Assembly: GCF_021129305.1 (NCBI RefSeq)
Contig: NZ_JAJOMB010000003.1
Span: 434,001-498,000 of the forward strand
Direction: 5' to 3'
Length of the DNA stretch: 64,000 nt
From: Kineosporia babensis
GTDB taxonomy: Bacteria > Actinomycetota > Actinomycetes > Actinomycetales > Kineosporiaceae
Part shown: piece by piece, positions 32,756 through 40,259 of the stretch
Position numbering within the stretch: position 1 is the first letter of the stretch
Layout: every line of letters begins with the position of its first letter
Program-made: the position numbers and the translations under genes
Notes under the pieces: generated by a model
What the model was told of the DNA's origin: nothing
The model's database searches: none
Seen by the model: the letters and a program-made list of their open reading frames with translations, nothing else

Positions 32756-34192
32756 TCAGGCTGGCGTGGCCACTGACAGGTTCTCCCATTCATGCGCCGC
32801 GCCACCCCCGAAGTAGAAGCCCACGTATGTCGCCGACAGCAGTGCTGGCGCTAAGGCGCTCGTGGTGAAAGCCAGGACCCCGTTGAGGTAGACCGAGACG
32901 GTTCCCCCGGCATTCTTGACGCACCGAATAACGCCGCCGGAGACGGGAACGATCTCCGTGGTGAACCCAAGTGCCGTACCGACACCGCCACCGTTGGAAG
33001 TGACCTGGTAGAGGCTCAGTCCCGGAGTCGAAGTGTCTCGGCGCTGGGCGATGTAGGCGAACTGGTGGCCGTCTGCCGTGGCCGCGATCACGATGCCCCC
33101 GGAAGCTGCCGACAGCGTCGACGGCATCGTCTTGAGCGTCGCAGTGACCTCCGGGAGCGAGGAGCCGGAGTCGACAAGTGCGAGTCCACGCTCGCTGACG
33201 CCGGTGCCGGCGGTCCTGCGCAGGGCGTTGCCGACCGTCCCGATGACGACCGCTCCGGCCACGGCGGGGAGAATGGCCGGACTGGACCATGTTTTCGCGC
33301 CCGTGCTGGTGGTCTGGCCGTCGATGTTCGCGTCGGCCCGGTCGAAGGTATCGGCGGTCGTTACCGTGTACGTGGATGGCGGGTAGGGGTTGACCTGGCC
33401 GAGAATGGCTGCGGCAACACATGATCCGGCGATGAGTTCTCCGGTCGGGTTCAGGTGAATGCCGTCGCTGCCCAGATAGTCGGTTCGGTTGGCGAGGATG
33501 GTTGCCAGGTCAACGACAAGGACGTCGAGTTCGTCGCCGAGGGCCCGGATCATCGCATTGTTGGCCGACATTTTGGTCTGATCATACGCCACACTCGTCA
33601 CGGGCGTGGCGGTGGTCAATACCGGGATGGCGCCAGCCGCCCTGGCGATGGACACGCACCGCCGGATATTGACGGCAGTGCCACCTGCAGGCAGGCCCGC
33701 CGAGCCCGACGAGGAGTCATTTGGCGCGCCCTGGATGACGACGATCGCAGGCCGATAAGTTGCTACAGCAGCGGCGAGATTGTTCGCCATCCATGCGGAG
33801 TTCTGCCCACCGAGGGCAGACTTCCGGATGATCGGCGTAACCCCGATGCTGGAGTTCGCGAAGTTGGCCGCAGCCTCGGGGTACGTCGCCGCCGTTGAGG
33901 ACGAGCCGCTGAAAAGCCACGTATTCATGGTGTTCGGCGACACCGCAGACAAGGCGGCCGCCACGAACGCGGTCGTCGCCACCTGGGTAGAGTCCGTCCC
34001 AGCCGTTGCTGTAGGCGCGGTCGGCGTCCCGGTGAACGTCGGACTGGCGAGGTTGGCCTTGGCGGTGAGGCCGGCCAGTGCCTGATCGGCGACCGCTGCT
34101 GCAGCCTCGATTCCGTTGTTCATCTGGGAGTCGCGGGCGGCGTCGTACTGAGTGGTGCCGTTCTGGGCGGCGGCGGGCTTGGTGTAGGCCAT
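32756..34192 (-). CDS. Tail fibre with SGNH/GDSL hydrolase-like domain
   Basis: 478 aa from ATG 34192. Anchor (MAYTKPAAAQNGTTQYDAAR), the PTAPTATAGTDSTQVATTAF motif, then an SGNH-like domain: GAPNDSSSG (block III Asn) and SDGIHLNPTG (block V Asp-His). The block I position reads FSGSSSTAAT, lacking the usual GDS Asp. C-terminal ~190 residues resemble a LamG-like beta sandwich (LTLKTMPSTLSAASGGIVIA-type strands, VSVYLNGVLAFTTSAL). Such fibres deacetylate host glycans. Confidence 0.75.
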   Translation of the reverse strand: MAYTKPAAAQNGTTQYDAARDSQMNNGIEAAAAVADQALAGLTAKANLASPTFTGTPTAPTATAGTDSTQVATTAFVAAALSAVSPNTMNTWLFSGSSSTAATYPEAAANFANSSIGVTPIIRKSALGGQNSAWMANNLAAAVATYRPAIVVIQGAPNDSSSGSAGLPAGGTAVNIRRCVSIARAAGAIPVLTTATPVTSVAYDQTKMSANNAMIRALGDELDVLVVDLATILANRTDYLGSDGIHLNPTGELIAGSCVAAAILGQVNPYPPSTYTVTTADTFDRADANIDGQTTSTGAKTWSSPAILPAVAGAVVIGTVGNALRRTAGTGVSERGLALVDSGSSLPEVTATLKTMPSTLSAASGGIVIAATADGHQFAYIAQRRDTSTPGLSLYQVTSNGGGVGTALGFTTEIVPVSGGVIRCVKNAGGTVSVYLNGVLAFTTSALAPALLSATYVGFYFGGGAAHEWENLSVATPA

Positions 34193-34203
34193 GGTCAGGC
34201 TCC
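34079..34203. repeat. 125-bp direct repeat, copy B
   Basis: Second copy of the repeat at 32617-32741, at the 5' end of the SGNH fibre gene. Confidence 0.85.
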
Positions 34204-34800
34204 GATCACAAAGGGCATGGCGAGGCTGGGACCCATGACAGATCCGGTGCCAGGATTCGGGTTGGGGTTGCTGCCGAGCGCGGCCGCGATGGCCGCAGCA
34301 ACGAATGCGGTGGTGGCCAGCTGGCCGGAGTTGTTGCCTGCCGGGGCGGTCGGCGCGGAGGGAGTGCCCGTGAACGCGGGCGAATTGATCGGGGCATAGG
34401 TGCCACTAAGAGCGGCGTCTGATGCGACCTGCGCGGTTGTGGTGACGGTGCTGCCGCCGGTCCCGGTGAGGCCTCCGCCGCCTCCCCCACCGCCAGCACC
34501 GGATTCGGCGTCGAGGGCCCAGCGTGCGCCGTAGTACCCGTGGTCGCCCCACACGGTGCGGGGACCGCCATCGGGGCCGGCGAAGGCTGGGATCATGCCG
34601 TCGCCGTCGGAGTACAGGTCGCCGCCAGGGACAGCGGCACCCAGCGAACCATCCGCGTTGACGTACACGAGGTCAGTGAGGCGGGTACCACCGGTCCGCT
34701 GCGTGTAGATGCGGACGCGGATACCAGCCTGAGGATTGCCGCCGGGGATGCCCGTCACCAGGGCGTCATCGCCGACGGGCCAGAAGATTGGACGGGCCAA
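34195..34800 (-). CDS. Short tail fibre / fibre anchor protein
   Basis: 201 aa. TTG 34800 is taken as start (GGAG six bases upstream) because LARPIFWPVGDDALVTG aligns with MARPVYWPTNDSLVA of the fibre at 19788. Both continue with DGMIPAFAGPD.GP.TVW.DHG. A Gly run and the TPSAPTAPAGNNSGQLATTA motif follow. It is a stand-alone version of the anchor module, probably the base of the spikes encoded downstream. Confidence 0.7.
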   Translation of the reverse strand: MARPIFWPVGDDALVTGIPGGNPQAGIRVRIYTQRTGGTRLTDLVYVNADGSLGAAVPGGDLYSDGDGMIPAFAGPDGGPRTVWGDHGYYGARWALDAESGAGGGGGGGGLTGTGGSTVTTTAQVASDAALSGTYAPINSPAFTGTPSAPTAPAGNNSGQLATTAFVAAAIAAALGSNPNPNPGTGSVMGPSLAMPFVIGA

Positions 34801-34823
34801 GGGACACTCCAAGATCGCGAGGC

Positions 34824-34845
34824 CCCAACCTCGCCCCCAAGACTA
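34824..34845 (-). promoter_or_regulatory. Late promoter/leader element, copy 8 (fibre operon)
   Basis: TAGTCT, about 9 nt, AGGTTGGGG on the minus strand, 24 bases before the TTG start of the anchor gene. A divergent match: GG instead of GGG before TTGGG. Confidence 0.5.
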
Positions 34846-34899
34846 CAGGGCCACACGCGAGTTGCCGATCACGGAGACAGCCAAACAACGGGGGAAACC

Positions 34900-35058
34900 A
34901 TGGCGCAGGACGACGAAGCAGCCCAACGACACGACGACACAGATCAACTGATCCTCGTCCTCATCGATGAGATCCGCGGGCTGCGCGAAGACGTCCGGGC
35001 GCTACCCGCCCAGATCCGCCCCAAGAACTACCCCCTTCTGCGGCGCATCAACAACTAG
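34900..35058 (+). CDS. Small helical protein, 52 aa
   Basis: ATG 34900 preceded by CGGGGGAAACC. MAQDDEAAQRHDDTDQLILV then LIDEIRGLREDVRALPAQIR is one amphipathic helix, ending in a basic tail (KNYPLLRRINN). Its stop overlaps the terminase stop by 4 bp on the opposite strand. Unknown function; plus-strand single gene. Confidence 0.6.
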   Translation: MAQDDEAAQRHDDTDQLILVLIDEIRGLREDVRALPAQIRPKNYPLLRRINN

Positions 35059-36671
35059 AGCGGCGCCGAGTACAGGTCCGTCCCCCCGGCCAGGTGGTCC
35101 ATCGGGGATGGCTCCGGCGGTGTCCAGTGCTGGCCGTGACCGCCGCGGGAGTTGTCGGGCGGAACCCAGTAGGCGCCCCTGATGCGGTGCGCGTAGGCGA
35201 GCACGTCGACTTGGTCGTCGTGTGCGCCGCCGCCGGGGAACAGGGTGATCTCGTTTTCGAAGTCCGTCCACCAGTGCGCGGCTGGTGGGAACAGGATCCC
35301 GGTCTTCATGCGCTTCGCGGCGGGCACGGCTCGCGTGTACTTGTCCGTGTCAGCTTCGAGGGGTTCGACGATCGCTCCTGCGCGGGCTGCCGTGTATACG
35401 AGGTCGGTGCCGTACTGGGAGCCCTCGACGTAGATGGGGCACGACCAGGCTGCTTGCAGTGGCGCGACGACTTCGTCCCAGTGGTCGGCGGGTTCGACTT
35501 GCTTGCGGCGTAGATCGAGCATGATGAGCTCGCCAGTGCCTGCGATGGCCCACGCCGCTGCGACGGTGAAGTCCGCGGAAGTCCTGAGTGATGCGGCTAG
35601 GTCGACGGTGATGAACCGGTAGGCGTAGTGCAGGTTCTCGTCGGGCCCTGGCCGTCCGGGGATCTTGACGGTCCACCGGTCGGCGCCTTGCTGCCAGAAC
35701 CGGAAGTCGGCGCGCTTGAACAGGCCGCCCTGTGCGGGCATGGGGCGCCCTTGGTAGAGGGCGGCGAAGTCTGCCTCCCCTACGTCGGCGCGGGTCTTCT
35801 GCCACTGTTCGGGGGTGCGGCCTCGCGCGGACTTCAGCCACTCGCCGGGCTTTCGGCCGAGTGGGTCCTTGGCCTTGTTCGGAGTCCCAAGGTTGGGCGC
35901 GCCTGCGGGCCCGGCGTACTGGGGCTCTTCGACGAGGGCGGGGATGTTGAGGTACTCCCACGCGGCGCCGTTGTCGGCCTGCTGCTGGCCGATGGGATCG
36001 TCTTCTGTCCACCTGGTGTGGTCCATGACGACCATCGCCTTGGGGCCGAGACGGGGTCGGATGTTGGACTGCCACTGGTCTTTCCAGAGTCTCTTGAATG
36101 CTCCGGACCGGGCCGTCCTTCGGTCTTTCACCAAATCGTCACAAATGATGCGATCACCAGGCTTGCCTGCGATGCCACCGGTCAGTGACATGCACGAGAC
36201 CGAGCCTCGGTAGCCGTCGAGCTGCAACCGGGCCACCGCTTCCGATCCAGGCCGCAGTGAAAGCTGAAGGTCCACGCCATACAACGCGTCGTCCCCTGAG
36301 TGCGCCTGCAACGCCTCCTTGATCGCGCGACCCCAACGCCAGCTCGTCTCGTTGTCGTAGCTGATGATGAGGATCCGCAGGTCCGGGTTTCGCAGCCATA
36401 GCCAAATGGGATATGCGTAGGCAATTAGGGTCGACTTGCCCTCCTGGGGGGCCATCGACACCGCCAGGAACTTCGGGTTCTCCTCCGACTCCGCAGCCAC
36501 CTCATGAGCGACCAGCGCATCCGAGATGCATCGCAACGCCGGCGTCTCGATGTAGTCCGGCATCAACGCGAGCAAGAGATCCAGGGGCCCCGGAAAAGGC
36601 TGCTGCCGCCAGTTCTTCCCGCGCATCCCCCTCTCTAGTCCGGCGAGGAACGCGGCTTCGTTGTACGGCAA
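35055..36671 (-). CDS. terL: Terminase large subunit
   Basis: 538 aa. ATPase: Walker A-like APQEGKSTL (~70), ALIISYDNE-type strand, Walker B RIICDDLV (~165). Nuclease: FITVDLAASLRTSADF (~370), VEGSQYGTDLVY, and GGGAHDDQVDVLAYAHRI (~490) supply the acidic residues of the RNase H-like fold. It packages DNA into the prohead. Preceded by late promoter copy 9. It is separated from the small subunit gene by a group of minor genes and two plus-strand genes. Confidence 0.92.
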   Translation of the reverse strand: MPYNEAAFLAGLERGMRGKNWRQQPFPGPLDLLLALMPDYIETPALRCISDALVAHEVAAESEENPKFLAVSMAPQEGKSTLIAYAYPIWLWLRNPDLRILIISYDNETSWRWGRAIKEALQAHSGDDALYGVDLQLSLRPGSEAVARLQLDGYRGSVSCMSLTGGIAGKPGDRIICDDLVKDRRTARSGAFKRLWKDQWQSNIRPRLGPKAMVVMDHTRWTEDDPIGQQQADNGAAWEYLNIPALVEEPQYAGPAGAPNLGTPNKAKDPLGRKPGEWLKSARGRTPEQWQKTRADVGEADFAALYQGRPMPAQGGLFKRADFRFWQQGADRWTVKIPGRPGPDENLHYAYRFITVDLAASLRTSADFTVAAAWAIAGTGELIMLDLRRKQVEPADHWDEVVAPLQAAWSCPIYVEGSQYGTDLVYTAARAGAIVEPLEADTDKYTRAVPAAKRMKTGILFPPAAHWWTDFENEITLFPGGGAHDDQVDVLAYAHRIRGAYWVPPDNSRGGHGQHWTPPEPSPMDHLAGGTDLYSAPL

Positions 36672-36694
36672 GGCAGGGCTCCACGATCGGCGGG

Positions 36695-36715
36695 CCCAAC
36701 CCCGGGATGATTATC
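36695..36715 (-). promoter_or_regulatory. Late promoter/leader element, copy 9 (terminase)
   Basis: GATAAT, 7 nt, GGGTTGGG on the minus strand, 24 bases before the terminase start. A plus-strand gene begins 18 bases away on the other side. Confidence 0.7.
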
Positions 36716-36732
36716 CCAGATACGCTGCGGTC

Positions 36733-36945
36733 ATGGATTTCAAGGAGTGCAACAGCGGCCTAGCCTGTGGTCGAGCCGTCAGTACGAGCGTCGCCTACTG
36801 CTGCTGGGCGTGCTCGAAAGCCGATGAAGGCGGCTACGAAATCCACGAGTCCGGGATTCTCGGCCACAGCGCGGACTGCGAGCAGCGCCATACCGAGCGG
36901 GGTTTCCATCCCGGGAGCCTTCAGGCCATTCGCGGCGGGCGTTAG
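36733..36945 (+). CDS. Conserved Cys-rich small phage protein
   Basis: 70 aa from ATG 36733. SVAYCCWACSKADEGGYEIH and HESGILGHSADCEQRHTERG give CCxxC...H...C...H metal-binding character. Proteins with ESGILGHSxDC motifs are common in actinophage genomes. Nearly leaderless: a GATACGCT-like -10 ends just before the start. Likely moron between two copies of the late element. Confidence 0.7.
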   Translation: MDFKECNSGLACGRAVSTSVAYCCWACSKADEGGYEIHESGILGHSADCEQRHTERGFHPGSLQAIRGGR

Positions 36946-36955
36946 GAACGGCGGG

Positions 36956-36976
36956 CCGAACCCCGAGGTAATGATC
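36956..36976 (-). promoter_or_regulatory. Late promoter/leader element, copy 10 (orphan)
   Basis: ATCATT region, 7 nt, GGGTTCGG on the minus strand (one mismatch in the core). No minus-strand gene follows; transcription would run antisense through the plus-strand gene at 36733 into the terminase promoter. Flanks (CGGCGGGCC) match copy 9, suggesting duplication. Confidence 0.5.
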
Positions 36977-36997
36977 TCGCACGGCTAGCTTGTGCGC

Positions 36998-37315
36998 GTG
37001 ACTGACAGCGAGCGTGTGACTATCGAGTACGTGGGCTCTTCAATCCACCTGAGCCTGCTCTTGCAGGAACTCAGGGACGAGGGCTTGGAGTTCGAGTACG
37101 AGGCGCCCGAGTCCGCTCTGCAGCACAGGTTCTCCGTGGATCCGAGCGCCGTCGTCGACACGTACCTCGCGATCGAGGCGTGGGCCGCCGGGCATCCGCT
37201 CGCATCAGGGGCGGCGGCCGCTGTCGTGACAGCGAAGGTGCAGGCCGTCATCGCGAAGTGGACCAAGAACGGCCTGTCTCGCTACGGGAACGTCTCCATC
37301 AAGGACGACGAGTAG
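36998..37315 (+). CDS. Hypothetical protein, 105 aa
   Basis: GTG 36998 (alternative GTG 36992) nearly leaderless after TAGCTT. RVTIEYVGSSIHLSLLLQEL, a helical middle with YLAIEAWAAGHPLASGAAAA (hydrophobic), and VQAVIAKWTKNGLSRYGNVS. It has one moderately hydrophobic Ala-rich segment. Unknown family; plus-strand moron followed by a terminator. Confidence 0.55.
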   Translation: MTDSERVTIEYVGSSIHLSLLLQELRDEGLEFEYEAPESALQHRFSVDPSAVVDTYLAIEAWAAGHPLASGAAAAVVTAKVQAVIAKWTKNGLSRYGNVSIKDDE

Positions 37316-37330
37316 CCCGAACATGAGTGC

Positions 37331-37353
37331 GCCCCGGCGTGGGCGGCCGGGGC
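37331..37353. terminator. Terminator hairpin between converging genes
   Basis: GCCCCGGC / GCCGGGGC 8-bp stem, 7-nt loop, flanked by pairing GTGC/GCAC-like bases. It lies between the plus-strand gene ending 37315 and the minus-strand gene ending 37360. Confidence 0.65.
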
Positions 37354-37359
37354 ACTCGG

Positions 37360-37578
37360 TCAGTTCTTCGTCTGTCGTCGGCCTATCTCTTCGGCGGTCT
37401 CGCGGACGCCTCTAGCGACGACAGCTACGGCTCCGGTGCGAAGGTGTACGTCGCATCGTGTGGCGTCGCCCGAGTGAGGTAGGACGGCATCTACGGCATC
37501 GGGATCTATCCAGCCGTCCTGGATCGGGTAGGTCCCGGGCCCTGGATTGCCTACCTCGACCGGTAGTTCGATGAACAT
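37360..37578 (-). CDS. Small hypothetical protein, 72 aa
   Basis: MFIELPVEVGNPGPGTYPIQ, DPDAVDAVLPHSGDATRCDV, HLRTGAVAVVARGVRETAEE: a compact beta-rich protein resembling short phage proteins that begin FIELPV. Located downstream of the small terminase gene cluster. Function unknown. Confidence 0.6.
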   Translation of the reverse strand: MFIELPVEVGNPGPGTYPIQDGWIDPDAVDAVLPHSGDATRCDVHLRTGAVAVVARGVRETAEEIGRRQTKN

Positions 37579-37624
37579 CTGTCCCCCTCAGATTGGTTGG
37601 GCAGATGATCGGCGCGGCAAGGGT

Positions 37625-37906
37625 TCACCTTGATCCGTTGGCGGCCTTCATTGCAGCAGTGAGCTTGCGGAGTTCCCGCCGGAATTCGTCCGGGGACAGC
37701 GTGTGAGCCATCGTCGGAACGACCGCGCCGCGACGAGCGAGCGCGCCAACGCAGATCCGCGGCCGACGGTCTGGTGGCGCCTGTTCGACGCCTTCGTCGT
37801 CCCAGAGTGCACCGCACGCGGTCCCGTTCGAGCAGATGGCGGTGGCGCCTTCGTAGTCCCATTCGATGCGGACTCGGGCGCCGCAGCGGGGGCAGGTGAG
37901 GTTCAT
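37625..37906 (-). CDS. Zinc-ribbon small protein
   Basis: 93 aa from ATG 37906 overlapping the previous stop. MNLTCPRCGARVRIEWDYEG and ICSNGTACGALWDDEG give a CxxC...C...C zinc ribbon, followed by a helical tail with DEFRRELRKLTAAMKAANG. Possibly nucleic-acid-binding. Confidence 0.65.
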   Translation of the reverse strand: MNLTCPRCGARVRIEWDYEGATAICSNGTACGALWDDEGVEQAPPDRRPRICVGALARRGAVVPTMAHTLSPDEFRRELRKLTAAMKAANGSR

Positions 37907-38163
37907 CGCGCCGTCCGGTGGATCTGCATAGCGCAGCACGTATCGAAGGCGCCGCAGTCGGAGCACTCGACGCGCTTGGTCTGCGCGCACCAGTAGACGT
38001 CCGGGTTCTCGGCGATCGGGAGTGCGTCCTCGGGGTCGACGAGCTGCTGGACGCGATGCCAGTCCCGGTGGGCGCCAACTTTGATCGAAGCCTCAGACCA
38101 TAGGCGGGTGGGGACGGCCCGGCGACGAAGCTTCACGGCTTCACCGGTGTCCGCACTCGCCAT
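37903..38163 (-). CDS. Hypothetical Cys-rich protein, 86 aa
   Basis: SIKVGAHRDWHRVQQLVDPE, DVYWCAQTKRVECSDCGAFD, TCCAMQIHRTAR. The C-terminal cysteines look like a small metal site. ATGA-type overlap with the next gene. Unknown. Confidence 0.6.
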   Translation of the reverse strand: MASADTGEAVKLRRRAVPTRLWSEASIKVGAHRDWHRVQQLVDPEDALPIAENPDVYWCAQTKRVECSDCGAFDTCCAMQIHRTAR

Positions 38164-38335
38164 TCATCGGGGCTTCCTTCTCGAACTCGCGGGCGTCGTT
38201 GTATCCGAGGGCGGGCCACAGGTCTTGTACATCGTTCGGCTGGACGCGCGTCTCATCCGTTTGGAGAGCAGCCGCCAGGAACAGGGCATCGGTCCGCTCC
38301 CGGTACGCAGCAGACTCAAGGATCGAATCGCTCAC
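38141..38335 (-). CDS. Small hypothetical protein, 64 aa
   Basis: GTG 38335 overlaps the preceding stop. VSDSILESAAYRERTDALFL, QTDETRVQPNDVQDLWPALG, EAPMNGECGHR. Its 3' end overlaps the next gene's start by 23 bases. Acidic, helical; unknown. Confidence 0.5.
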   Translation of the reverse strand: MSDSILESAAYRERTDALFLAAALQTDETRVQPNDVQDLWPALGYNDAREFEKEAPMNGECGHR

Positions 38336-38529
38336 CGAATCAACCTCGCCGCTTCCTTCTCCGGCACCAGACCCGATCTCTCCCACCGGTGGACGATCTC
38401 AGCGGCCGTGTCCGTCCTGTCGGCAAGCACCATCAGCGCAGACTCAAGCCGGTTGAGCCGCCGCATGGTCAGCCAAGACCAGCGAGCCCACCCCGCAAGG
38501 ACGAGCAAGCCGAGCAGCACGCCAATCAC
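38332..38529 (-). CDS. Small membrane protein, 65 aa
   Basis: MIGVLLGLLVLAGWARWSWL is an N-terminal membrane helix; the rest (LNRLESALMVLADRTDTAAE, RWERSGLVPEKEAARLI) is a helical cytoplasmic tail. ATGA overlap with the small terminase stop. Unknown. Confidence 0.6.
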   Translation of the reverse strand: MIGVLLGLLVLAGWARWSWLTMRRLNRLESALMVLADRTDTAAEIVHRWERSGLVPEKEAARLIR

Positions 38530-39164
38530 GCCGCCCCCTCCAAGATGTGCAGGTTCGCTGCGACGGCCTGCATCAGCCGGCGCATCTGATCCACTTCCAG
38601 ATGCAGCCCGGCCTCTTCGTGGGAGCGGACCATCAGCTGACCCATGCGCTCCCCGAACTGCTCGGCGATCCGGATCTGATGCTCAGCGACACCGGCGGCA
38701 TGAGCGGCAGCAGCGGCCTTGATCAGGTGCGCGCGTTCCTTGCTCCACAGCTCCCACCACAGGTTCACGCCCGCAGCCTCAGCGGTCGTGGTCGTATCGA
38801 CCGGGCCCTCAGCGGTACGTCCCGTCTGCCTGGTCTCGGACTTCGCACCCCAGATCAGTGCCGCCGGGTCCTCTCCGACGACTTCCCGGATCCGCTCTCC
38901 CAGCCACGCGACGACACCAGCAGAACGACGAACCTCCTGAAGCAGCGCCTCCGCCGGGCTGATGTCGAGCTCGAGACCGAACTCGATGACGTCGCGGCGG
39001 GCCTGCTCGTTACGTGCGGCGCGGCGATGGTTCTGTGTTGATCCACCGTGGAGCTTGCATCCACCGATGCCAGGGTGATCGGTGCCCCACCCTGCGGCCT
39101 GAGTGCACGTGTCACCGCTGCCGTCTCGTTTGACTGCGCCGCATTTGGGCCCCTGTCTCGTCAT
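38526..39164 (-). CDS. Terminase small subunit-like protein
   Basis: 212 aa from ATG 39164. N-terminal CGAVKRDGSGDTC, AAGWGTDHPGIGGCKLHGGS is the Cys/His HGG motif seen in actinophage small terminases, followed by helix-turn-helix-like helices (ARRDVIEFGLELDISPAEAL, LLQEVRRSAGVVAWLGERIR) and a C-terminal helical oligomerisation region. It recognises phage DNA for packaging. Assigned from motif and position upstream of terL. Confidence 0.75.
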   Translation of the reverse strand: MTRQGPKCGAVKRDGSGDTCTQAAGWGTDHPGIGGCKLHGGSTQNHRRAARNEQARRDVIEFGLELDISPAEALLQEVRRSAGVVAWLGERIREVVGEDPAALIWGAKSETRQTGRTAEGPVDTTTTAEAAGVNLWWELWSKERAHLIKAAAAAHAAGVAEHQIRIAEQFGERMGQLMVRSHEEAGLHLEVDQMRRLMQAVAANLHILEGAA

Positions 39165-39245
39165 GACCTGGACCCCCAACGTTGACCGACATGACCTAGC
39201 GCCATGTGGTTGAGCGTACGCCGCTCAGGTCTGTTGAGTGTGCGG

Positions 39246-39539
39246 TCAGGTGGGGTGGGGGGTTATGCCTTTGTCGGCGCAGTAGCCGCCGCCGGTCTGG
39301 TGGTCGAGGTCGAGGGCTTCGTCCCAGGTGAGCGCGAACTGGTGGTAGGCGCGGCGGGGTCCGCCTTCGTCGATGCTGTCGAAGAGTCGTTCGACTGAGC
39401 GGCGGGCGTCGTTGGCGGCTTCGTCGGCGAAGAACTGGGTGATCTCTTCGCGGGTGCCGTCCCAGCGGATGAACGCGTCGGCGCTGGTTGAGAAGATGGC
39501 GTAGAGGCCGTCTGGTTGCTGGATGATCTGGCGGCCCAT
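39246..39539 (-). CDS. Hypothetical phage protein, 97 aa
   Basis: MGRQIIQQPDGLYAIFSTSA, DAFIRWDGTREEITQFFADE, AYHQFALTWDEALDLDHQTG. Proteins of this form (QPDGxYAIFSxxxD and TWDEAL) are frequent in actinophages. Its start shares a base with the previous stop. Unknown function. Confidence 0.65.
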   Translation of the reverse strand: MGRQIIQQPDGLYAIFSTSADAFIRWDGTREEITQFFADEAANDARRSVERLFDSIDEGGPRRAYHQFALTWDEALDLDHQTGGGYCADKGITPHPT

Positions 39540-39778
39540 CAGGTGCCCTCGGTCTTCAGGTCGTCGATCGTGAACGGCCTAGGTCCGGGCCCGTTGTCTG
39601 CGACGTGCTGTTTCCATAGCTTGGCGAGTTGAACGAACGGGAGTTCGGTCGCTGCGATCGCGGTACTTCGGCTGTCGTACACGCCTGGATACCAGCCACC
39701 GCCATCGGCCACGGTCCATGTTCCTTCGGGTGAGGTGTGCAGGTGCAGCGATCCGAAGACCTCGGGGAAGTCGCTCAC
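39539..39778 (-). CDS. Hypothetical protein, 79 aa
   Basis: MSDFPEVFGSLHLHTSPEGT, TVADGGGWYPGVYDSRSTAI, LAKLWKQHVADNGPGPRPFT. It shares the GVYxSRSTAIAA pattern with the next gene (SVYATQEAAVAAS), so both may contain one small beta-hairpin domain. Unknown. Confidence 0.6.
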   Translation of the reverse strand: MSDFPEVFGSLHLHTSPEGTWTVADGGGWYPGVYDSRSTAIAATELPFVQLAKLWKQHVADNGPGPRPFTIDDLKTEGT

Positions 39779-39809
39779 GGCTTGCCTTTCGTTGTGGGCC
39801 TTCCGTGGC

Positions 39810-40259
39810 CTAGGTGGGGTACTGGGTGGTGTCGTCGGGGTTGGCTGTCTGGTAGATGGCGACGTCTGCGGGGTCGTATGCGGGTCCGGGGCAGGCGGGG
39901 AAGGTCTGGTCGCCGATGGTGGTCGCTTTCCGGTGTCCGCCGCCGTGGTGGCCGCAGCCTTTGCAGGCTGGGCCGAGGGGTTCGGTGAGTTCGACGTTTG
40001 CGCGCATCCTGTCAGGCGGGTTCGTCGGCCAGGGTGTGGCGTTCGCGGCGAGGCTGGCGGCTCGGACGTCGGTGAGGGTGATGGGCGGGTCGGTGGTGAG
40101 CGGGAGCCTCACGGCGATGCCGTGGGGCAGCCGTGATGCTGCAACGGCTGCCTCCTGCGTGGCGTAGACGCTGGGTAGGACGCGACTGCTCAACTTGGCT
40201 CGCCATCCGTCCGGGTCTGGGGTGAGCGTCAGGTCGCCGATGCGGGTCTCGTCGCTCAC
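39810..40259 (-). CDS. Hypothetical protein with zinc-binding motif
   Basis: 149 aa from GTG 40259 overlapping the previous stop. IGDLTLTPDPDGWRAKLSSR, LPSVYATQEAAVAASRLPHG, then CKGCGHHGGGHRKATTIGDQ, a likely zinc site, and a Pro-rich tail. Early-region small gene. Unknown. Confidence 0.6.
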   Translation of the reverse strand: MSDETRIGDLTLTPDPDGWRAKLSSRVLPSVYATQEAAVAASRLPHGIAVRLPLTTDPPITLTDVRAASLAANATPWPTNPPDRMRANVELTEPLGPACKGCGHHGGGHRKATTIGDQTFPACPGPAYDPADVAIYQTANPDDTTQYPT

